From: Kosakonia cowanii JCM 10956 = DSM 18146
GTDB lineage: Bacteria > Pseudomonadota > Gammaproteobacteria > Enterobacterales > Enterobacteriaceae
Direction of reading: 5' to 3'
DNA length: 64,000 bases
NCBI RefSeq assembly: GCF_001975225.1
Contig: NZ_CP019445.1
Location: forward strand, 3,472,001-3,536,000
Part shown: positions 26,335 to 34,233 of the stretch, piece after piece
Numbering within the stretch: the stretch's first letter is position 1
Layout of the letters: every line of letters starts with the position of its first letter
Position numbers and translations under genes: made by a program
The notes under the pieces: generated by a model
Told to the model about the DNA's origin: nothing
The model's database searches: none
The model's input: the letters and a program-made list of their open reading frames with translations, nothing else

Positions 26335-28845
26335 TTATGCGCTGACCAGTACTGCAAACGTAAAACCGCCAATCGATCGCAAATTGACGCGATCGTTGAG
26401 CAACACATCCTCTCCGCTAAGCATATCCCGGTAATGGCGATGCGCCAGCCGCTCCGGTAACGGGATCACCGCTCCGTTCAGGCTGCCATCCAGCGCGCCA
26501 AACAGCAGGCGCGGTGCCAGCACAATCAGCGCGTCATCCTCATCAACACGCGCGAAGGCGATGACATTATCCGCCTGCTCGCCGTCGGCGTTCAGCGGCA
26601 GATAGTCGCCGTGGCGGAACAGTGCCGGTTTCTCCTGACGCAGGTGCAGCAGGCGCGCGATAAAGGATTGCTTAAGCTGACCGCTCGACCACCCCTCCTG
26701 CAAACGCGGGTCGGCATGCTCCTGGGCATCAAGCAGGCGCTCCAGTTCCGGGTAGTCCGGCTCAAGGCGGTTGTCGGGGTCAACGAGGCTGAAATTGAGC
26801 GCTTCGCTGCCCTGGTAGATATCCGGTACACCCGGCGCGGCCAGCTTGATCAGCGTCTGGGTCAGGCTATTCACCAGCCCGGCGCGGATAAATGGCAGTA
26901 AAGATGTGGTGAAATCCTGTAAAAATGGCTGATTATCCGGCGAAAGCAGATGGCGAACGTAGTCCAGCACCGCGCTTTCATAAGCATCGTTGCTGTCGAC
27001 CCAGTCAGTACGCTGCTTCGCCTCGCGCAGCGCCTTCTCGACAAACTCAACAAAACGCCCCTCCAGCGCTTTCAGCCCTTCGGCATCGTCCGGCTGCAAC
27101 GTCACCGGCCAGACGCCTGCCAGTGCCTGATAGATCATCCATGCCACCGCCGGACGCGGCGCGGGGCCATCCTCCAGCATGCTCACTTTATCTTTATTCA
27201 TTTCACGCCAGCGGGTAACGCACTCGGCCCAGCGTGCGGGCGCTTCCGTCAGGGTATAGAGCCTGGCGCGGGCATCTTCGCCGCGCTTGGTGTCGTGAGT
27301 TGAGGTGCCGGAGAGCGCATCTGGCTGTTTCTCAAGCCGTGTCTGCATCTCCTGATGGAAACGGGCAAGGGAAAAGTTACGGCGTAACGGCTCGGCCCCC
27401 ACTTCGTTAAGGGCGAGATCCATGTTCTGGCGGAAGAAGAGCGTATCTTCAACTGATTTGGCCATCAGCGGCCCGGTCAGTTGCTGGAAGCGGGTGCGGA
27501 AACGGGCAGCCTCTTCACGCGCGCTGTCAGGCAGATCGCCGGTCAGAATGCGGGTAATAAAGTCGAGAGCGGTTGGCTCCGGGGCAAAGCTGCTGGCCTT
27601 CACCTTCGAGACCACTTTTTGCAGCAGCGCCAGATCGGCAGGCGGCAGACCCTGCGCTGTGCCGTAGGTGCGATAGACCGGGAAAGCGATCAGTAGCTCG
27701 CGCAAGGCCTGGTGCAGCGCCTCTTCAGCGGGTGCAGAAGCTTCATGCCCGGCGATCTCACTGGCGAGTCGCAGCAGCACGCTGAACTCACCGGCGAAGT
27801 TACGATCAACCATCAATAGCTTCGCCGAGCGCAGCTCCGCTTTCATGTCGACCGGTTTGCCGACCACCTGATCGTAAGCCTCGCGCAGGCCGTCGAGATT
27901 CTCATCATCAACCAGCACATCGGAGAGCGCAGCGATAAACTCATACCCGGTGGTGCCGGAAACCGGCCAGTCGTCGGGCAGATGCTCACCTTTACCGAGG
28001 ATCTTCTCAACGGTGATATGGCAGTCATCGCCCGCTTTCTGCCGCAGGCGCATCAGGTAACCGCGCGGGTCGGCAAGGCCGTCGACGTGATCGACGCGCA
28101 GGCCATCGACCGCGCCGCTGTGCACCAGTTCGAGGATCAGTTTATGGGTGTCATCAAAGACCTGATCATCTTCCACCCGCATGCCGACGAGGCCGGTGAT
28201 TTCAAAGAAGCGGCGATAGGAGAGATCGCTCGCCGCATCGCGCCAGCTCATCAGCCGCCAGGGCTGCTGCTCGTGCAATTCGGCAATTTTCGCCGCATCG
28301 GTCAGGCCAAGAATTTCCTGCTCGCGCCCCTGCCAGCTCGCTTCCACCAGCGGGTAAACGCTCTCGTAATAGACAAATGCCGGTTTACCGGTTTGCGGGT
28401 CGGCTTCCACTTTCAGCTCGCCCTTCTCCACCACGGCGTCGAAATCTTCGCCGAGGAACGGCAGCGTCAGGCGGCGCGACCAGTCGATATCAAAATGGTG
28501 CGCCCATGGGCTCTTTTCGCCTTTAGCGATCACATCGCGCCACCAGGCGTTCTCCAGCGAGGCGGCCATATGGTTTGGCACGATATCAATGATCAGCCCC
28601 AGCCCGGCGGCTTTCAGCGCCTGCGCCAGCTTGTCGAACCCTTCCCGACCGCCAAGAGTCGGGTCGATCTCGTTAGCGTCGGTGACGTCATACCCGTGCG
28701 TGGAGCCGGAGGTAGCAGTAAAAATCGGTGAAGCATAAAGGTGGCTGATGCCCAGCTTTTTGATATAGGGCACCAGCGCTACGGCGCGCTCAAAGGTCAT
28801 GCCGTTACGAAACTGCAGGCGGTAGGTTGCGGTTGGCGTGCTCAC
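26335..28845 (-). CDS. treY: Maltooligosyl trehalose synthase TreY
   Basis: 836 residues, start GTG overlapping the treZ stop (GTGA). A GH13 fold starting TATYRLQFRNGMTFERAV, with GISHLYASPIFTATSGSTHGYDVTD and IVPNHMA, is diagnostic of TreY. DGLRVDHVDGLADPRGYL holds the catalytic Asp. It converts the reducing-end alpha-1,4 bond of a maltooligosaccharide to alpha-1,1, making maltooligosyl trehalose. It works with TreZ and the debranching enzyme, all encoded in one operon, in osmotic or stationary-phase trehalose synthesis. Confidence 0.92.
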   Translation of the reverse strand: MSTPTATYRLQFRNGMTFERAVALVPYIKKLGISHLYASPIFTATSGSTHGYDVTDANEIDPTLGGREGFDKLAQALKAAGLGLIIDIVPNHMAASLENAWWRDVIAKGEKSPWAHHFDIDWSRRLTLPFLGEDFDAVVEKGELKVEADPQTGKPAFVYYESVYPLVEASWQGREQEILGLTDAAKIAELHEQQPWRLMSWRDAASDLSYRRFFEITGLVGMRVEDDQVFDDTHKLILELVHSGAVDGLRVDHVDGLADPRGYLMRLRQKAGDDCHITVEKILGKGEHLPDDWPVSGTTGYEFIAALSDVLVDDENLDGLREAYDQVVGKPVDMKAELRSAKLLMVDRNFAGEFSVLLRLASEIAGHEASAPAEEALHQALRELLIAFPVYRTYGTAQGLPPADLALLQKVVSKVKASSFAPEPTALDFITRILTGDLPDSAREEAARFRTRFQQLTGPLMAKSVEDTLFFRQNMDLALNEVGAEPLRRNFSLARFHQEMQTRLEKQPDALSGTSTHDTKRGEDARARLYTLTEAPARWAECVTRWREMNKDKVSMLEDGPAPRPAVAWMIYQALAGVWPVTLQPDDAEGLKALEGRFVEFVEKALREAKQRTDWVDSNDAYESAVLDYVRHLLSPDNQPFLQDFTTSLLPFIRAGLVNSLTQTLIKLAAPGVPDIYQGSEALNFSLVDPDNRLEPDYPELERLLDAQEHADPRLQEGWSSGQLKQSFIARLLHLRQEKPALFRHGDYLPLNADGEQADNVIAFARVDEDDALIVLAPRLLFGALDGSLNGAVIPLPERLAHRHYRDMLSGEDVLLNDRVNLRSIGGFTFAVLVSA

Positions 28846-30629
28846 TCGGCTTCTCCCTGCGATAAACGAACAATAATGGCATTCTGCGCCAGTTCGGCAC
28901 CCGCCTCAGGCCAGGCAAAAAGCGTTTCGCCCGGCAGTTCCGGTAACGGCTGGCTGGCCGTACCGATATTCAGCGCCATGGAGAGCGTGCCCTGCGGCAG
29001 CGCCCAGCGCACGGCGATAAAACCGGGCGCGGTGGCGATAATCTCGCCCTGCTGGCGGGTCGCGCCGCGTAGCAGCGGCACAATGTGCTGCTGGCGCAGT
29101 GCGAGCAGTTCACGGCTGAACGCCAGCCAGCGCTGCCCTTCCACGCTGTGAGGACGCGTCCAGTCGAGCTGCGAGCGGGTAAAGGTTTCCGGATCGTTCG
29201 GATCGGGCACATCTTCCCCTTCATGCCCGGCGTGGCCTTCAAATTCGCGCGTGCGCCCTTCGCGCACCGCTTTTGCCAGGTCGCCGTGGAAATCGGTAAA
29301 GAAGAGGAACGGGTTGGTTTCGCCATACTCTTCGCCCATAAACAGCAGCGGAATATGCGGCGACAGTAGCAGCGTCGCGAGCATTACGCGGGTGCGATCG
29401 GCTCCGGCCAGCGAGATGAGGCGGTCGCCCTGCGCGCGGTTGCCTACCTGGTCATGGTTCTGGATAAAGTCGACAAACGCCACCGGCGGCTGCTGGGTGC
29501 TGTCGACGCCGCGCGGTTCGCCCGCGTGCTGCGACACTTCGCCCTGATAGGCAAAGCCTTCAGCCAGCACGCGCGCTACCCATTTTTCCGGGCTGTCGGC
29601 AAAATCTTCGTAATAAGCATGCGTCTCGCCGGTGGCGAAGACGTGTACCGCGTTGTGGAAATCATCGTTCCACTCGCCGGTAAAGAGCGTGGCGGTGCCG
29701 GATTCATCGCGCGGATGCAGCGAGACGATATTGCGGCTGTCTTCGGTGGTGAGATGGATCGGTCGGTCGGTGATCTCCTGGCGAATGCGTTTGGCGATCT
29801 CGACCAGGATATGCGGCTCGTTGGTGTCCTCAATCTGGTCGATAGCGTCGAAACGCAGGCCGTCGAGGTTGTACTCATGCAGCCAGTAGAGCGGCGCTTC
29901 GCTAATATAGGCGCGCGCGGCGTCGACATCATAAGCAATGCCCGCGCCCCAAGGCGTCTGGCGCTCTTTGTGGAAGAAATCGGGCGACAACAGCGGCAGG
30001 TAATTGCCCTCCGGCCCAAAGTGGTTAAGCACGATATCGAGCACCACCGACAGGCCGTAGCCGTGGGCAGCGTCAACAAAAGCTTTGAAATCATCCGGCG
30101 TGCCGTAGGCAGAGTGCGGCGCATAGAGCAGTACGCCGTCATAGCCCCAGCCGCGGGTGCCGCCAAATTGCGAGACCGGCATCACCTCAACCATGGTGAC
30201 GCCAAGCTCAGCGAGATAGGGTAATTTTTCGATCGCCGCCTGAAAGGTACCCTGCGGCGTAAAGGTGCCGATATGTAATTCGTAAACCACCGCCTCTTCC
30301 CACGGGCGGCCCTGCCAGTCAGCGTGTTGCCACTGATAGCTTTCAGGATCGACAACCAGCGACGGGCCGTTAACCTCTGCCAGCTGGCCGCGCGAGGCGG
30401 GATCGGGGATCGCCATACCGTCGGCGAGGACAAATTGATACTGCGCGCCTGCGTTCACGCGGGAGACGGTGGTTTCAAACCATCCCTCTTCGCTGCGCGT
30501 CATCGGCTTCTCTTGCCCGTCAAGACGTAGCGTTACGCTCTGCTGACCGGTGGCCCATAAACGGAAGCGAACCGCGCCGTCGGCCAGTCGCTCTGCACCC
30601 CATGTTTTTGAAAACGTTTTGGTCGCCAT
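28842..30629 (-). CDS. treZ: Maltooligosyl trehalose trehalohydrolase TreZ
   Basis: 595 residues from MATKTFSKTWGAERLADG (ATG at 30629). The frame extends 11 codons upstream but without family similarity, and GAGAGG lies before this ATG. There is an N-terminal beta-sandwich, then a GH13 barrel: VYELHIGTFTPQGTF, DIVLNHFGPEGNYL, LRFDAIDQIED and IQNHDQVGNRAQGDR. It releases trehalose from the product of TreY. First gene of the treZ-treY-glgX operon, so its promoter lies in 30630-30746, which also borders the fdn relic. Confidence 0.92.
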   Translation of the reverse strand: MATKTFSKTWGAERLADGAVRFRLWATGQQSVTLRLDGQEKPMTRSEEGWFETTVSRVNAGAQYQFVLADGMAIPDPASRGQLAEVNGPSLVVDPESYQWQHADWQGRPWEEAVVYELHIGTFTPQGTFQAAIEKLPYLAELGVTMVEVMPVSQFGGTRGWGYDGVLLYAPHSAYGTPDDFKAFVDAAHGYGLSVVLDIVLNHFGPEGNYLPLLSPDFFHKERQTPWGAGIAYDVDAARAYISEAPLYWLHEYNLDGLRFDAIDQIEDTNEPHILVEIAKRIRQEITDRPIHLTTEDSRNIVSLHPRDESGTATLFTGEWNDDFHNAVHVFATGETHAYYEDFADSPEKWVARVLAEGFAYQGEVSQHAGEPRGVDSTQQPPVAFVDFIQNHDQVGNRAQGDRLISLAGADRTRVMLATLLLSPHIPLLFMGEEYGETNPFLFFTDFHGDLAKAVREGRTREFEGHAGHEGEDVPDPNDPETFTRSQLDWTRPHSVEGQRWLAFSRELLALRQQHIVPLLRGATRQQGEIIATAPGFIAVRWALPQGTLSMALNIGTASQPLPELPGETLFAWPEAGAELAQNAIIVRLSQGEAE

Positions 30630-30746
30630 GCAATTACCTCTCCACGATGCCACGATGAACAATCATAGACGATAATTGGCAACCCGATGGGCGCAGGTCG
30701 GCGGTGTACGTCGCCCGGTACAGCGCTGTATACCAGGCGACGGCGG

Positions 30747-31098
30747 TTATTGTCTCTGCTTGTCCTGCTGCGCTTCGACCTCACGGTACCAGCGCGGATG
30801 GTGCTTTTTAGCCCAGCGGCGGCTGATTCCCCCTCAATCATCCCGGTGATCGAGCCTTTCACCCAGAAGGCCATGTAGATATGCACGAGGATGGCGAGCA
30901 TCATCGTCCAGTGGCGGAACAGCTCGGTAATCGAGTAAGTGGTGGCGACATAGGGAAATGTTTCCGCGTTGCCCATGTTGTTTCGGTCACTGGCAAAGAT
31001 CCTTGCCAGCAGGCTGGAAACGACTTGCGGGCGCAGCGGGTTGGTGCCAATCGGCAATTTGATGGGTCGGGAACGGCCCGTCGTTCATCTTGTCGAGG
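30747..31098 (-). pseudogene. Relic of a formate dehydrogenase operon: fdnG-like fragment joined to the fdnI-like 3' end
   Basis: Minus-strand pieces in order: LDKMNDGPFPTH, then after a frame change PIGTNPLRPQVVSSLLARIF and FPYVATTYSITELFRHW, which match the C-terminal part of the alpha subunit of Fdn/Fdo formate dehydrogenases. These run straight into AILVHIYMAFWVKGSI, the last membrane helix of the gamma subunit. After a further one-base shift at the C run 30829-30833 comes SRRWAKKHHPRWYREVEAQQ and TAA at 30747. The end of alpha, all of beta and most of gamma are missing, so this is an internal-deletion remnant and non-functional. Confidence 0.82.
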
Positions 31099-31137
31099 CA
31101 GAGATAAGATTTAACTTAAGCCGGTTTTATCTCTGCC
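31097..31137 (-). repeat. Perfect 11-bp inverted repeat between bla and the fdn relic
   Basis: GGCAGAGATAA at 31097-31107 and TTATCTCTGCC at 31127-31137 are perfect reverse complements with a 19-base loop. No T-run follows, so it is a weak terminator at best. It lies 8 bp past the beta-lactamase stop and marks the boundary of the decayed region. Confidence 0.7.
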
Positions 31138-31144
31138 CGTCTAT

Positions 31145-32014
31145 TTAGCGCGTTGCCTCAAATATGCTTTTACCGATGCGCGCAATGGCATCGTTACTTT
31201 GCGCCAGCGTCGCTTCTGTTTGCGTAATATAGACAGAGACAATTATTGGCTGCCCTTTTTTCGGCCACACCACGCTGATGATTGAGCGCGAACCGTGGGC
31301 ACCGGCGCCGGTCTTATCACCGATTTTCCAGCCCGACGGCAGCGACGCGCGCAGCAGCGCATCGGCAACCTTGTCATCCTTCATCCACTGCACCAGCTGC
31401 GCGCGGCTTTCGGGTTTGAGCGCGTCGCCGAGCGTTAGTTTCTCCAGCGTGCGGCTGACGGCGAGCGGCGTGGTGGTGTCCTGCAGATCGCCGGGCACGG
31501 CGCTGTTCAGCTCCGGCTCTTTCCGATCCAGTCGCGTGACGTTGTCACCTAAACCGGCAAAGAAGGCGGTGACCTTCTGCGGGCCGCCCAGTTTCTGCGC
31601 TGCCAGATTAGCGGCGGTATTATCGCTGTAGCTAATCGCCGCGCTGCACACCTGCTGCCAGCTCATGCTTTTTGGCGCGACAAATTTGCTGGTTACCGGC
31701 GAATAGTCCACCAGTGTCTCTTTGCTGAACTGCGTGGTGTCGCTGAGGGCGAACTCGCCCCGGTCGACCTTGCTGAGCAGCGCGCCGCAGAGCAGCGCTT
31801 TATGGGTGCTGTTCAGCGGAAAACGTTCATCACCGCGGTAGCTGACGCTCTTTCCCGATGCGGTATCGATCACCGCGATACCGATGCGCGCGTGCAGCTT
31901 CTCCTCCTGCAAACGGGCAATGGCGGTGAGGGTTGCCGCATCGATGGTCGCGGCATTGGCGGCAGAGGCGCCGAGCAGCAGCAGCGCGAGAAATGATTTA
32001 GCAGGCAGATGCAT
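31145..32014 (-). CDS. Class A (serine) beta-lactamase
   Basis: 289 residues with an N-terminal signal peptide ending near SAANA. Catalytic motifs are complete: S69-T-H-K72 (SxxK), S130-D-N132, E166-P-E-L-N170 and K234-T-G236, with Arg at about 243 and cysteines at about 76 and 123 that could form the TEM-type disulfide. It hydrolyses beta-lactams in the periplasm. It looks TEM-like in core sequence but clearly diverged, as expected for a species-specific chromosomal enzyme; no mobile element flanks it. No divergent LysR-type ampR regulator is adjacent. Substrate spectrum cannot be told. Confidence 0.9.
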   Translation of the reverse strand: MHLPAKSFLALLLLGASAANAATIDAATLTAIARLQEEKLHARIGIAVIDTASGKSVSYRGDERFPLNSTHKALLCGALLSKVDRGEFALSDTTQFSKETLVDYSPVTSKFVAPKSMSWQQVCSAAISYSDNTAANLAAQKLGGPQKVTAFFAGLGDNVTRLDRKEPELNSAVPGDLQDTTTPLAVSRTLEKLTLGDALKPESRAQLVQWMKDDKVADALLRASLPSGWKIGDKTGAGAHGSRSIISVVWPKKGQPIIVSVYITQTEATLAQSNDAIARIGKSIFEATR

Positions 32015-32119
32015 AGCGATAGTCCTTGTTAAGCGGTGAATATTGTATCTGCCGGATTATGCCTGATGGCGCAGCGCTGCCATACTGCTGAGTGAAAACT
32101 CATTTCATCCGGGGACACG

Positions 32120-32866
32120 ATGCGCATTGCTCAACTTAGCGATATTCACGCCGCAGCCGATAACGACAACCTCGCCCGGCTGCGTACCGCCATTGCGTGG
32201 CTGCACGCCTTCCCGCCCGATATCGTGGTGGTAAGTGGCGATCTGGCGGACGATGGCTGGGCTGAGGGGTATCGCGACATCGCCGCACAGCTCAGCCGTT
32301 TGCCCTGCCGCACCCTGCTGCTGGCGGGTAATGCCGATGATAAAGCGGTGATGTGCGCGACGATGCCGCAACTGGCGGGATATTCAGCCGATGAACCGCT
32401 GCATTTCAATGAAACGGTTGAGGGGATTTCGCTGATTGGCGTCGATGTGACGGTTGCCGGAAAGAGCGGCGGCGATATTACGCCCCATCTGCCGTGGCTG
32501 GAGCAGGCTTTGCGCGAGCAGGCGCAACCGGCAATGCTGTTTTTGCATCAGCACCTCTTCCCGAGCGGTATTGCGCCGCTGGATGCGGCAATGTGCGATG
32601 GTGGTGAGGCGCTGGCGGCGCTGATTAACCGCCTGCCGCACCCGCCACTGGCGATCTGCTGCGGGCATGTGCACCGCGCGATGGCATCGACTTTTGCCGG
32701 TGTGGCCGCCTACTGCTGCGGCTCAATCTGCCCGGCAAATCCGCTGCTGCTGGATGAGAAAAACGTGCCGCCGATTACCGATCCCGTCTCCCTGATGCTT
32801 CACGACATCGGCCCGCAGAGCCGGGTCAGCCATTTTATTGGCGTAGAAACGGTTGAGGATCGATGA
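32120..32866 (+). CDS. Metallophosphoesterase (CpdA-like)
   Basis: 248 residues of a calcineurin-like phosphoesterase. Metal motifs: AQLSDIH at the N terminus, VVSGDLADDG, FLHQHLF and CGHVHRA. The usual GNH(D/E) motif reads AGNADD at about residues 70-75, so the catalytic His is replaced by Ala. It may hydrolyse phosphodiesters such as cyclic nucleotides, with altered activity, or have shifted its ligand set. Divergent from the beta-lactamase gene with a 105-bp shared gap. Cytoplasmic, no signal. Confidence 0.78.
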   Translation: MRIAQLSDIHAAADNDNLARLRTAIAWLHAFPPDIVVVSGDLADDGWAEGYRDIAAQLSRLPCRTLLLAGNADDKAVMCATMPQLAGYSADEPLHFNETVEGISLIGVDVTVAGKSGGDITPHLPWLEQALREQAQPAMLFLHQHLFPSGIAPLDAAMCDGGEALAALINRLPHPPLAICCGHVHRAMASTFAGVAAYCCGSICPANPLLLDEKNVPPITDPVSLMLHDIGPQSRVSHFIGVETVEDR

Positions 32867-32891
32867 AAAAAAAAGCTCCCCGCAGGGAGCT
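32866..32891 (-). terminator. Intrinsic terminator of yncE
   Basis: On the minus strand AGCTCCC pairs with GGGAGCT around a 4-base loop, followed by eight T (32873-32866). It overlaps the stop codon of the converging phosphoesterase gene. Confidence 0.85.
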
Positions 32892-32906
32892 TGTTGCCTG
32901 TGGCTG

Positions 32907-33968
32907 TTACAGCGCAATACGAATGATATCGTCCGGCTGCGTAGCCTCTTTTTCACGGCTCGACGCCTGTTTTACGCTGACGTAGAGCGTTTTGCCGTCC
33001 GGCGACAGCGCCAGGCTGTTCGGGTGCGTCGGCGTGTCGAAGCTCTTCACGACCTTGTAGCTCTTCGCGTCGATAACGCTCACTTTACCCGCCTCACGGT
33101 GCGTGACATAGACTTCGTTGCGCGCCGGATTAAACAGCACCGCCAGCGATTCCGGGGCGGCGACGCGTTGCAGTACCTTGCCTGAGCGGGTATCGACAAC
33201 CAGCACTTCCGCCGCTTTCGAGTCGGTGATAAAGGCGCGGTGACCGGCGGTATCAAGACTCAGGTTAAGGTAGAAGTGCTCTTTCCCATCATCCTGCAAC
33301 TTCTTGCGGTCGATAATCTTGTTAGTGGCGGTATCAATGGTCAGCAGTTCGCCATCCCCGTTGGTGCTGTAAAGACGTTTCGCGGCGGCATCAAGCGCCA
33401 GCCCGGTGTTATATGTGCCGGTATTCGCAATTGTGCTTTTCAGCGTCATCGCTGCGCCGTCAACCACCCAGATGGCGCTCTCTTTACCCACGCCGGTAAC
33501 GTAAAGCGTATTGGTGGTGTCATCTACCACCAGTTCTCGTGGGCTAAGCGGACGCACGGTGTCGGAACGTTTACGCCCATCAAGCACTACGCGGCCTTTG
33601 ATATCACCGGTTTTTGCATCGACGGCGGTGACTGAACCATTCACGGTATTGCCGAACCAGAGCGTCTGCGTCTGCTGGTTGATTGCCGCGCCAAAGGGCT
33701 TCACATCGCTGTGAATGGCCTGGGTGATATCCAGGTTGGCCGGGTCGAGGCGGTAAATCACGCCGCCTTTATCGGTTTTGCGGCTTTGCGAGGTGGCAAT
33801 CCATACGGCGTTCTCCTGCTGGCTGACGGCCATCTCATACGCGCCCTTACCGACCGCTTTGCGTAGCATCTCTTCGGCTGCGTGGGCGCTGAATGAGCCT
33901 GCCAGCAGCAATGAACCGAGGAACAGTGCGCGATGCAGGCGCGACGGAGAAAAATGAGCTAAAGACAT
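32907..33968 (-). CDS. yncE: Periplasmic beta-propeller protein YncE
   Basis: 353 residues with a Sec signal peptide ending GSFSAHA. The mature part is a seven-bladed YVTN-type beta-propeller with repeated units such as NTLYVTGVGKESAIWVVDG, RLYSTNGDGELLTIDTATN and NEVYVTHREAGKVSVIDAKS. E. coli YncE is a periplasmic protein that can bind single-stranded DNA in vitro and whose physiological role is unclear. It is divergent from the TonB-dependent receptor gene yncD, as in E. coli, and the pair probably shares control. Confidence 0.88.
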   Translation of the reverse strand: MSLAHFSPSRLHRALFLGSLLLAGSFSAHAAEEMLRKAVGKGAYEMAVSQQENAVWIATSQSRKTDKGGVIYRLDPANLDITQAIHSDVKPFGAAINQQTQTLWFGNTVNGSVTAVDAKTGDIKGRVVLDGRKRSDTVRPLSPRELVVDDTTNTLYVTGVGKESAIWVVDGAAMTLKSTIANTGTYNTGLALDAAAKRLYSTNGDGELLTIDTATNKIIDRKKLQDDGKEHFYLNLSLDTAGHRAFITDSKAAEVLVVDTRSGKVLQRVAAPESLAVLFNPARNEVYVTHREAGKVSVIDAKSYKVVKSFDTPTHPNSLALSPDGKTLYVSVKQASSREKEATQPDDIIRIAL

Positions 33969-34050
33969 AACGACTCCCTTTGTTGAAATTATGATTACGT
34001 ATTCACAAGCATCCAGTGCACGAAACTGCGGTTTCGCTTATTGTTGTAGG

Positions 34051-34069
34051 TGAGAATAGTAATTATTTA
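34051..34069. promoter_or_regulatory. Candidate Fur box in the yncE-yncD divergent region
   Basis: TGAGAATAGTAATTATTTA resembles the AT-rich GATAAT-repeat structure of Fur sites. It lies in the 265-bp gap between yncE and yncD, both linked to iron control in E. coli. The match is partial, so this is a weak call. Confidence 0.3.
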
Positions 34070-34233
34070 TGTTCGTAAAGTGGAGTCTTAATCGTTGATC
34101 ACGGCAAATTTCCTGCCGCCATATAGACTCATTCTTAACCTAACGTGCGTTCAACATTTTCAAATAATTTACATATCCATTAACATGTTGCCGCATTTTT
34201 CTTTTTTTGCTCCTCTTTCAACTCGGTTCCGTC

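Noticed and set aside
31145..32014. Recent acquisition of the beta-lactamase gene on a mobile element.
   Set aside because: No transposase, terminal repeats or target duplication; codon use and composition match the neighbours.
32046..32085. Possible single REP element upstream of the phosphoesterase gene.
   Set aside because: GCCTGATGGCGCAGCGC resembles one REP arm, but no paired arm was found.
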